Of a stretch of DNA of 64,000 nt, positions 27,214 to 34,461 are shown in pieces. The position numbers and the translations under genes are program-made. The DNA lies in the NCBI RefSeq assembly GCF_003121295.1, contig NZ_PHNC01000029.1, positions 1,054,001 through 1,118,000 of the forward strand. The letters are read 5' to 3'. The notes beneath the pieces were generated by a model. The model made no database searches. It saw only the letters and a program-made list of their open reading frames with translations, and was not told the origin of the DNA. Every line of letters begins with the position of its first letter. The first letter of the stretch is position 1. The stretch is from Streptomyces orinoci. GTDB taxonomy: Bacteria > Actinomycetota > Actinomycetes > Streptomycetales > Streptomycetaceae.

Positions 27214-28899
27214 GTGCCCCAACTGGCCGAGGAGCAACTGGCGCAAGGGCTCCGGCTGCCCGTCAACGCACTCGATTACGCCATCCTGATCGTCTACTTC
27301 CTGGTCGTCCTGGGCATCGGCTTCGCCGTCCGCCGCTCGGTGCGCACCAGCCTGGACTTCTTCCTCTCCGGCCGGTCACTGCCCGCCTGGGTCACCGGAC
27401 TCGCCTTTGTCGCCGCCAATCTGGGTGCCACCGAGATCCTGGGCATGGCCGCCAACGGGGCCCAGTACGGGGCCTATACGGTGCACTGGTACTGGATCGG
27501 CGCGATACCCGCCATGGTCTTCCTGGGCCTGGTGATGATGCCCTTCTACTACGGCTCCAAGGTGCGCTCGGTACCGGAGTTCCTGCTGCACCGCTTCGGC
27601 CCGGCCTCCCATCTGCTCTCCTCGGTGATCTTCGCGGTGGCCTCGGTGCTGATCGCGGGCGTCAACCTCTATGCCATGGCCATCGTGTTGCAGGCCCTGC
27701 TGGGCTGGCCGCAGTGGGTGGCCATCGTGGTGGCCGCGTTCTTCGTGCTCGCCTACATCACCCTCGGCGGCCTGTCCTCGGCCATCTACAACGAGGTGCT
27801 CCAGTTCTTTGTCATCCTGGCCGCGCTGATACCCATGACCGTCATCGGCCTGAAAAGAGTGGGCGGTTGGGGCGGACTGCGCCACTCGCTCTCCGCCCGC
27901 CATGGCGATGACTTCCTCAGCGCCTGGGGCGGTACCGGCATAGGACACCCCAACTCCCTGGGCGCCAACTGGCTGACCATCGTCCTGGGCCTGGGCTTTG
28001 TCCTCAGCTTCGGCTACTGGACCACCAACTTCGCCGAGGTACAACGGGCGTTGTCGGCCAAGAACCTCAGCGCGGCCCGCCGCACCCCGCTGATCGCCGC
28101 CTTCCCCAAGATGCTCATCCCCATGGTGGTGGTGCTCCCCGGGCTGATCGCCCTGGTGATGGAGCCGGCCCTGGGCCGTACGGGCAGCGGACTGAGCTAC
28201 AACGACGCCATTCCGGTGCTGATGCGCGACCTGCTGCCCAATGGGGTGCTGGGGCTGGCGGTGACCGGACTGCTGGCCGCCTTTATGGCCGGTATGGCGG
28301 CCAATGTCTCGTCCTTCAACACCGTGTTCACCAATGACATCTGGGCCGCCTATGTCCGGCGCGGCCGCCCGGACGCCTACTACCTCAGCACCGGGCGCTG
28401 GGTGACCGCCGCCGGGGTGCTGGCCGGGATGGGCACCGCCTTTATCGCCTCCTCCTTCTCCAACATCATGAACTACCTCCAGACCCTGTTCTCCTTCTTC
28501 AACGTCCCACTGTTCTGCGTCTTCATCATCGGGATGTTCTGGCGGCGCGCCACGGCCGCGGCCGGATTCTGGGGACTGCTCTCCGGCACCGTGGCCGCCA
28601 TGGTCAACTACTTCGGCCTCTACCGGCAGGGCGTCCTGGACATCCCCTCCGACCAGGGCGCCAACTTTGTCTCCGCCATCGTGGCCTTTGTGGTGGGCGG
28701 GCTGGTGATGGTGACCGTCACCCTCTTCACCCGGCCCAAGCCCGCCGCCTCGCTGGTCGGCCTGGTCTATGGCACCAGCTCGCCCGGGATGCAGCCGCCA
28801 CCCGAGGCCGGGGACGACGCCTGGTACCGCAGGCCCGCCCTGCTGGGCTGGGGCGCGGTGCTGCTGGCCGCCCTGTGCTATGTCCCCTTCTCCCTCTGA
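27214..28899 (+). CDS. Sodium:solute symporter (SSS family), probable galactose/sugar uptake
   Basis: 561 aa. About 14 membrane helices are readable, starting with YAILIVYFLVVLGIGFAV. SSS features include FFLSGRSLPAWVTGLAFVAANLGATEILGM, FGYWTTNFAEVQRALSAKN and LLAAFMAGMAANVSSFNTVFTNDIW. GTG 27214 has GAGGTG seven bases upstream. Divergence from galT-galE-galK over a 93-bp shared control region argues that it imports galactose or a related sugar; sequence alone does not set the substrate. The direct repeat GTCAACAG (27176 and 27190) lies in the shared region. It is followed 18 bp later by a small membrane-protein gene. Confidence 0.92.
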   Translation: MPQLAEEQLAQGLRLPVNALDYAILIVYFLVVLGIGFAVRRSVRTSLDFFLSGRSLPAWVTGLAFVAANLGATEILGMAANGAQYGAYTVHWYWIGAIPAMVFLGLVMMPFYYGSKVRSVPEFLLHRFGPASHLLSSVIFAVASVLIAGVNLYAMAIVLQALLGWPQWVAIVVAAFFVLAYITLGGLSSAIYNEVLQFFVILAALIPMTVIGLKRVGGWGGLRHSLSARHGDDFLSAWGGTGIGHPNSLGANWLTIVLGLGFVLSFGYWTTNFAEVQRALSAKNLSAARRTPLIAAFPKMLIPMVVVLPGLIALVMEPALGRTGSGLSYNDAIPVLMRDLLPNGVLGLAVTGLLAAFMAGMAANVSSFNTVFTNDIWAAYVRRGRPDAYYLSTGRWVTAAGVLAGMGTAFIASSFSNIMNYLQTLFSFFNVPLFCVFIIGMFWRRATAAAGFWGLLSGTVAAMVNYFGLYRQGVLDIPSDQGANFVSAIVAFVVGGLVMVTVTLFTRPKPAASLVGLVYGTSSPGMQPPPEAGDDAWYRRPALLGWGAVLLAALCYVPFSL

Positions 28900-28917
28900 C
28901 CACTTGAAAGGTGCCTG

Positions 28918-29169
28918 ATGAACCGGCCGCAACCCCCCGCCGGCACCCGGCTGTTCGATGTACGCCTGGTCATCGGCGGACTGTTCACCCTCTATGGACT
29001 GATGATCACCGGTGCCGGAATCGCCGCCTCCGACCGGGATCTGGACAAGGCCCAGGGCATCAATATCAACCTCTGGGCGGGCCTGGGCATGCTCGCCCTG
29101 GGGCTGGGCTTTCTGCTCTGGCTCAGGCTCCGCCCGGCCGTCCCGCCGTCCCCCGCGGAGCGGGAGTGA
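28918..29169 (+). CDS. Small two-helix membrane protein
   Basis: 83 aa. Two hydrophobic helices, LVIGGLFTLYGLMITGAGIA and INLWAGLGMLALGLGFLLWL, separated by a charged loop ASDRDLDKAQG. GAAAGGTG precedes the ATG by five bases. It is co-directional with the symporter (18 bp), so it may be an accessory subunit, though such small proteins also occur alone in Streptomyces. Its 3' end overlaps the convergent LuxR gene by 47 bp. Confidence 0.8.
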   Translation: MNRPQPPAGTRLFDVRLVIGGLFTLYGLMITGAGIAASDRDLDKAQGININLWAGLGMLALGLGFLLWLRLRPAVPPSPAERE

Positions 29170-29842
29170 CCGGGCCGCCGCCGGCCGCCCGGTCCAGCAG
29201 CCCGGTACGCGCGGCCAGCGCCGCCGCCTCCAGCCTGGAGCCCACGCCCAGCTTCATCAGCACCCGCTGCACATGGGTACGGGCGGTGCTGGGCGCTATG
29301 CCCATCCCGGCGGCGATCAGCCGGGTGTCCTCGCCCTCGGCCACCCGCACCAGCACCTCCACCTCGCGCGGGGTGAGCAGCTGAAGCAGCCGGGCGCCCT
29401 CGTCGTCCGGCTGCGCGGCCGGGTTGAGCAGCTCGGTGAACGCGCCCTGGAGCAGCTGGGGTTCGACCGCGGCCTCCCCGGCACGGGCCTTCATCATGGC
29501 CCGTTCCACACCCTCGATCCGCTCATTGTGCCGCACATAGCCGGAGGCCCCGGCGGCGAAGGCGGCCGCGATGCCCAGCGGGCTGGGCACCGGGCCCAGC
29601 ACCACCACCGCCACCTGGGGGCGCTCCCGTTTGATCCGCACCACCGGGTCGAAGGCCCCGGGCTCGGCCGGGGCGGCGGTGCCCAGCAGACACACCTCCG
29701 GCGCCCGGCTCACCACCAGGTCGGCGGCTCCCGCGCTCGGCGCCGCCGCGGCCAGCACCCGGTGCCCGCGCAGCTTCAGCGCCGAGGCCAGGGCCTCGGC
29801 CAGCAGACGGTGGTCATCGACCACCATGAGCCGCACGCCCAT
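29123..29842 (-). CDS. LuxR-type regulator with degenerate receiver
   Basis: 239 aa from ATG 29842. The N-terminal domain keeps VRLMVVDDHRLLAEALASAL, but the strand that should carry the phosphoacceptor reads PEVCLLGTAAP, with Gly in place of Asp. The Lys position reads GASGYVRHNERI, with no clear Lys. The HTH is intact: LTPREVEVLVRVAEGEDTRLIAAGMG, APSTARTHVQRVLMKLGV. It is therefore probably phosphorylation-independent (an atypical response regulator). No kinase is adjacent. It overlaps the small membrane-protein gene antisense. Confidence 0.88.
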   Translation of the reverse strand: MGVRLMVVDDHRLLAEALASALKLRGHRVLAAAAPSAGAADLVVSRAPEVCLLGTAAPAEPGAFDPVVRIKRERPQVAVVVLGPVPSPLGIAAAFAAGASGYVRHNERIEGVERAMMKARAGEAAVEPQLLQGAFTELLNPAAQPDDEGARLLQLLTPREVEVLVRVAEGEDTRLIAAGMGIAPSTARTHVQRVLMKLGVGSRLEAAALAARTGLLDRAAGGGPVTPAPRGTAGRPGGA

Positions 29843-30092
29843 GCACTGCCCCCTGTCGCCCGCGCGTAACTCCCCCCGGCCGAACGCCGGGAGGTGCCCC
29901 CACAACTGGTCGCCACTCTTGCCCCCGGAAGCTACACGCTTGTTCGACGTTCCGCGCCCCCTACTGGTGAGAAGTCCCCCGGAATGCCGAAATCCCTGCC
30001 ATTCATGTGTACTTCGCGTCTGAAACGGATCGTTCAGGCATGTACGCACGATGAACAGGGATTTGGCCGGAGCACTCCTCAAATGATCAGGA

Positions 30093-31916
30093 TCAGTTAG
30101 CTCCCCAGACCTCGGCCAGGTACTCCTTGCCCTTGGCGAACTGGTCGGGCTGATGGATGAAGGTGCGGCCCAGGTAGAGCCGGTTCTGCGTCCAGATCAC
30201 CCAGTCGTAGTCGGGCAGGATCTGGTTCTCCGTGTCATAGGAGTCCTTGGGGTTCTTCAGCAGCACATCCACCTTGAAGGTCTTGGGGTCGATGCGCACC
30301 ACCTGGCCGCCATAGCGCCAGCTGGAGGTCTGGTAGGCGATGACGCCGCCGTCCTTGTCCACCGTGACCGGCGACATGGAGGAGCTCAGCCGGCCGTCCG
30401 CCTTGCCCTTGGCCTGGCCGTTGGACAGGTCGAAGCCCACGACCTCATTGGTCTGCCCGACGTCCCCGGCCTTGCCGGTCTGGTGGTCGTTGGTGGGCAG
30501 ATAGAGGGTGTCCTTGCTGACCACCACCTTGCGGCAGCCGTCCACACCGTCCCGGCACCGGGGAACGTACTTGCCGTTCTCGGTGGAGATCTTGCTGCGC
30601 AGCTTGCCGTCCTTGGCGCTGTCGTCCACGACCATGAAGTCGGAAACCCCGGAACCGGTGTGGTCGTTGGCGTTGACCCCGATCACCAGCGGATCGACGG
30701 AGGCCACATAGGCGTCGCTGATGCCATTGGGCAGCTTGAAGCTGGAGGCCACCGCGCCATCGGGCTTGAGGGTCTGCACCGACATCTGCGGGTGCTCATA
30801 GTCACCGCAGCGGCGCACCGCGACCAGCTTGCTGCCGCCGCCGTAGCCGTCGTCATGGCAGTCGTCCTGCGGCTTGGGCTTCCACAGCTCCTTGCCGTCC
30901 ATCGACCAGGCGGAACCACCGGCGATGCCGCCCGCGGCGACGATATTGGCGCCCACGGTCACCTGGTCGAAGGTGATCGTCTGGTCACCCTGCTGGGACT
31001 GCTTCTGCCACAGCTTCTTTCCGTTGTTGAGGTCGATGGCCACGACCTCGTTGCAACGTCCGCCGGAGAACTTCTCGTTGGTGGGCTTCTTGTCCTGGAC
31101 CAGGATCGCGGTCTTGCCGTCGTCGGTGACATGGCGCGAGGCCGAGCAGATCTCGCCGTCCAGCGGGATCTCCCACTTCTGGCCGCCGGTTACGCCATAG
31201 CCGACCACCTTGAACAGATCGGTCTTGGCGAAGACCTGATCGGTGATCCACATCCCGGGGGCGTCACGGCTGTCGGGCACCTTGGGCTGCTCCACGCCGA
31301 ACACCAGCTTGCCGTCGGCCGACTGGGGCCGGGGCGCCGGCTTGTCGGTGGAGCCACCGCCGCCGCCGCTGCCGCCGCTGCTTCCGGCGGAACTCTCCGA
31401 CTTGCCACCGTCCTTGGTGAAGAACCAGACGCCGCCGCCGGCCACCAGCAGGACGGCGATCACGGCGCTGATGATGACCACCAGGCGCTGCTTGGACCCG
31501 CCTTGGGACGGCACGGCCGGGGCTGCCGGGGCTGCCGGGTACGGCGCCTGCGGCGCGAAGGGGCCGCCGAACTGGGGCGGTTGACCCGGCCCCGGGTAGC
31601 CATAACCACCGGCCGCCGGGGCGGCGGGCGGGGCGGGCGGCATCTGCGGGTAGCCGTAGGCGGGGGCGCCGGGGGTGGGCGCGCCGGGTACGGACTGGTT
31701 CGGCACCGGCTGTCCCGGCTGACCCGGCTGCCCGGGCTGGCCCGGCGGCTGCGGCGGCATGGCCGGTGCGGCGCCGAAGCCGCCCGGGGCCGGGGCCTGG
31801 GCCGGCGGCTGGGCCGGGGGCGCGGGCGGAACGTCCTGTGGAGCGCCGAAACCGCCGGCCGGCTGCTCCGGAGGTACCCCTTGCGGCGGCTGAGGTGGCT
31901 TGGGCGGCTGTGACAT
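30093..31916 (-). CDS. Membrane-anchored PQQ-like beta-propeller protein
   Basis: 607 aa. Residues 1-140 are a Pro/Gln/Gly-rich cytoplasmic tail (PPGQPGQPGQPGQPVPNQ). One helix, RLVVIISAVIAVLLVAGGGV (about 148-167), is followed by a Ser/Gly linker and an outside domain of about 400 residues. That domain has blade-like repeats (VVAIDLNNGKKLWQ, VVGFDLSNGQAKG, VVRIDPKTFKVDV), typical of quinoprotein-like propellers. Catalytic dehydrogenase residues are not seen. The likely role is binding or scaffolding at the membrane. AAGAGGA precedes ATG 31916 by five bases. Similar proteins are numerous in Streptomyces and their roles are unknown. Confidence 0.78.
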   Translation of the reverse strand: MSQPPKPPQPPQGVPPEQPAGGFGAPQDVPPAPPAQPPAQAPAPGGFGAAPAMPPQPPGQPGQPGQPGQPVPNQSVPGAPTPGAPAYGYPQMPPAPPAAPAAGGYGYPGPGQPPQFGGPFAPQAPYPAAPAAPAVPSQGGSKQRLVVIISAVIAVLLVAGGGVWFFTKDGGKSESSAGSSGGSGGGGGSTDKPAPRPQSADGKLVFGVEQPKVPDSRDAPGMWITDQVFAKTDLFKVVGYGVTGGQKWEIPLDGEICSASRHVTDDGKTAILVQDKKPTNEKFSGGRCNEVVAIDLNNGKKLWQKQSQQGDQTITFDQVTVGANIVAAGGIAGGSAWSMDGKELWKPKPQDDCHDDGYGGGSKLVAVRRCGDYEHPQMSVQTLKPDGAVASSFKLPNGISDAYVASVDPLVIGVNANDHTGSGVSDFMVVDDSAKDGKLRSKISTENGKYVPRCRDGVDGCRKVVVSKDTLYLPTNDHQTGKAGDVGQTNEVVGFDLSNGQAKGKADGRLSSSMSPVTVDKDGGVIAYQTSSWRYGGQVVRIDPKTFKVDVLLKNPKDSYDTENQILPDYDWVIWTQNRLYLGRTFIHQPDQFAKGKEYLAEVWGAN

Positions 31917-32077
31917 CGGTTTTCCTCTTGATATGCGGGTCCCAGAGCCCGATCGGCCTCCCCCGCGATCCCGGTGTCCGAAATGACCACCGAGAAGGAG
32001 CGATTCGGGTTGAAATCCCGCCAGTGAGCGGCAGGCGAGCGGGAATTCTTTGTATCACCCGGCGCCGACAACACAGG

Positions 32078-32114
32078 GGGCGGTATCGGGCGGGATCACC
32101 CGCCGATACCGCCC
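32078..32114 (-). terminator. Terminator downstream of the ABC-F gene
   Basis: GGGCGGTATCGG-g-CGGG pairs with CCCGCCGATACCGCCC across ATCA. It lies 75 bp past the ABC-F stop and before the propeller gene. Confidence 0.75.
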
Positions 32115-32188
32115 TGTAACGAGACTGTTGTGACCCCAGTGCCTTACGCGGCGGTAGTCACCGCGGCACTCATCCCGCGTTCAACGGG

Positions 32189-33988
32189 TCACACCTCATC
32201 GGCGAGTTCCAGCCACCGCAGCTCCAGCTCCTCGCGTTCGGCGGCCAGTTCACGCAGCTCGGCGTCCAACTTGGCGACCGCCTCGAAGTCGGTGGCCTGC
32301 TCGGCGATCTTCTCGTGGAGCTTGGCCTCCTGCTCGCTGATCTTGTCCAGCCGGCGCTCGATCTTCTGCAACTCCTTCTTGGCGGCCCGGGAGTCGCCGG
32401 AGGGCTTGGCCTTGACCGCGGGGGCAGCCGGAGCGGAGGGTGCCGCGGCGTCCAGGACCGCCTGCCGCCGCTCAAGGTACTCGTCCAGCCCGCGCGGCAG
32501 CATCCGCAGGAAGCGGTCGCCCAGCAGCGCGAAGACCCGGTCGGTGGTGCGCTCCACAAAGTAACGGTCGTGGCTGATGACGACCATTGAGCCCGGCCAG
32601 CCGTCCAGCAGGTCCTCCAGCTGGGTCAGCGTCTCGATGTCCAGGTCGTTGGTGGGCTCGTCCAGGAACAGCACATTGGGCTCGTCCATCAGCAGCCGCA
32701 GCAGTTGCAGCCGCCGCCGCTCACCGCCGGAGAGGTCGCCGACCGGTGTCCACTGCTTCTCCTTGGTGAAGCCGAACTTCTCGCACAGCTGGCCCGCCGT
32801 CATCTCCCGGCCCTTGCCGAGGTCCACCCGGTCGCGCACCTGCTGGACGGCCTCCAACACCCGCAGCGCGGGGTCGAGTTCGGCGACCTCCTGGGAGAGG
32901 TAGGCCAGCCGCACCGTCTTGCCGACCACCACCTTGCCCTTGGCCGGCTGCTTCTCGCCCTGGCTGCGGGCCGCCTCGGCGAGGGTGCGCAGCAGCGAGG
33001 TCTTGCCCGCGCCGTTGACGCCCACCAGGCCGATCCGGTCGCCCGGACCCAGCTGCCAGGTCAGGTGCTCGATCAGCACCTTGGGCCCGGCCTGCACGGT
33101 GACGTTCTCCAGGTCGAAGACCGTCTTGCCCAGCCGGGCGTTGGCGAACCGCATCAGCTCGGCGCTGTCCCGGGGCGGCGGTACGTCCGCGATCAGCTCA
33201 TTGGCGGCCTCGATGCGGAACCGGGGCTTACTGGTACGGGCCGGGGCGCCGCGCCGCAGCCAGGCCAGCTCCTTGCGCATCAGGTTCTGCCGCTTGGCCT
33301 CCTCGGTGGCGGCGATCCGTTCGCGCTCGGCGCGGGCGAAGACATAGTCGCTGTAGCCGCCCTCGTACTCATGGACGGTGCCGCGCTGGACGTCCCACAT
33401 CCGGGTGCAGACCTGGTCCAGGAACCAGCGGTCGTGGGTGACGCACACCAGCGCGGAGCGGCGGGCGCGCAGGTGGGCGGCCAGCCAGGAGATGCCCTCC
33501 ACGTCCAGGTGGTTGGTGGGCTCGTCCAGGACGATCAGGTCCTGTTCGGCGATCAGCAGCTTGGCGAGCGCGATGCGGCGGCGCTCACCGCCGGAGAGGG
33601 GGCCGATCACGGTGTCCAGCCCGTCCGGGAACCCCGGCAGGTCCAGCCCGCCGAACAGTCCGGTCAGCACATCGCGGATCTTGGCGCTGCCCGCCCACTC
33701 GTGGTCGGCGAGGTCGCCGATCACCTCGTGCCGGATGGTGGCCTCGGGGTCCAGGGAGTCGTGCTGGGTGAGCACGCCCAGCCGCAGGTGTCCGGCGTGG
33801 GTCACCCGCCCCTTGTCCGCCTCCTCCAGCTTGGCGAGCAGGCGGATGAGCGTGGTCTTGCCGTCACCGTTGCGGCCGACCACGCCGATCCGGTCGCCCT
33901 CGTTGACGCCGAGGGAGACGCCGTCGAGGAGTGCGCGGGTTCCGTACACCTTTTCGACGGCTTCCAGATTGACCAGGTTGGCTGCCAT
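32189..33988 (-). CDS. ABC-F ATPase (Uup-like)
   Basis: 599 aa, two ABC domains in one chain and no membrane segment, so a ribosome-associated ABC-F protein rather than a transporter. Walker A sites are GRNGDGKTTLIRLL and GVNGAGKTSLLRTL. Signature LSGGERRR occurs twice, and Walker B sites are LIVLDEPTNHLDV and VLFLDEPTNDLDI. The inter-domain linker (ERERIAATEEAKRQNLMRKEL) and a C-terminal coiled coil (KKELQKIERRLDKISEQEAK) fit the Uup branch. The role is probably ribosome quality control or translation-factor activity. Antibiotic protection is not indicated by context. Confidence 0.92.
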   Translation of the reverse strand: MAANLVNLEAVEKVYGTRALLDGVSLGVNEGDRIGVVGRNGDGKTTLIRLLAKLEEADKGRVTHAGHLRLGVLTQHDSLDPEATIRHEVIGDLADHEWAGSAKIRDVLTGLFGGLDLPGFPDGLDTVIGPLSGGERRRIALAKLLIAEQDLIVLDEPTNHLDVEGISWLAAHLRARRSALVCVTHDRWFLDQVCTRMWDVQRGTVHEYEGGYSDYVFARAERERIAATEEAKRQNLMRKELAWLRRGAPARTSKPRFRIEAANELIADVPPPRDSAELMRFANARLGKTVFDLENVTVQAGPKVLIEHLTWQLGPGDRIGLVGVNGAGKTSLLRTLAEAARSQGEKQPAKGKVVVGKTVRLAYLSQEVAELDPALRVLEAVQQVRDRVDLGKGREMTAGQLCEKFGFTKEKQWTPVGDLSGGERRRLQLLRLLMDEPNVLFLDEPTNDLDIETLTQLEDLLDGWPGSMVVISHDRYFVERTTDRVFALLGDRFLRMLPRGLDEYLERRQAVLDAAAPSAPAAPAVKAKPSGDSRAAKKELQKIERRLDKISEQEAKLHEKIAEQATDFEAVAKLDAELRELAAEREELELRWLELADEV

Positions 33989-34039
33989 TGGGCTCCTCGC
34001 TTAATGGGGTTCCTTCCAGGATCCCATGCGCCCCGGCCC

Positions 34040-34455
34040 CCTCTCCGCAGAGCCCGCCCCGTTCAGGGGCGCGGGCCCCTAAGGGGCGCGGGGAACTGCG
34101 CGACCAGCCCTCCACGGCCCGCACCCGCCCACCAAGCGGGGGGCTCCCTGGGGGCGGCAGCCCCCGGAGAAACGGTGAAAGGGCGGGTCCGGGGCCCCCT
34201 CCCCCGACAGCCACCCCCACCGGGCCGCACCCGGCGACGAAACGGCATCTGCCGTTGCAGTCCGGCCGCGGGCCGTGTGTGGCTGGTCGCGCAGTTCCCC
34301 GCACCCCTGGGCAGGGCGCACCCGGCAAGGGCAGGGCGGCTGCCGACGACCGTTGCCGCTCGGCCGCAGACCGTGCGGGGCTGATCGCGCCCGCGCGGCG
34401 GAGCCGCAAATCGGATAGCGCCCCGCGCCCCTGGAAGGGCGCACCCGGCGAGGGG
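34040..34455. repeat. Dispersed repeat block filling the 33989-34461 gap
   Basis: Several units of the family at 3197 are present in both orientations: an inverted unit GGGGCGCGGGGAACTGCGCG with hairpin, then forward units GGCGACGAAACGGCATCTGC, GGTCGCGCAGTTCCCCGC and the short module GCGGCGGAGCCGCAAATCGG. No gene is seen in the whole 473-bp gap between the FtsX-type permease and ABC-F genes. Confidence 0.75.
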
Positions 34456-34461
34456 GCAGGG

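Noticed and set aside
30153..31913. 586-codon plus-strand frame opposite the PQQ-propeller gene
   Set aside because: Low-complexity antisense frame; the minus strand has a ribosome site, a membrane helix and repeated propeller blades.
32189..33988. Antibiotic-resistance ABC-F of the macrolide type
   Set aside because: The C-terminal coiled coil and linker fit the Uup-like branch, and no biosynthetic or resistance context is present.
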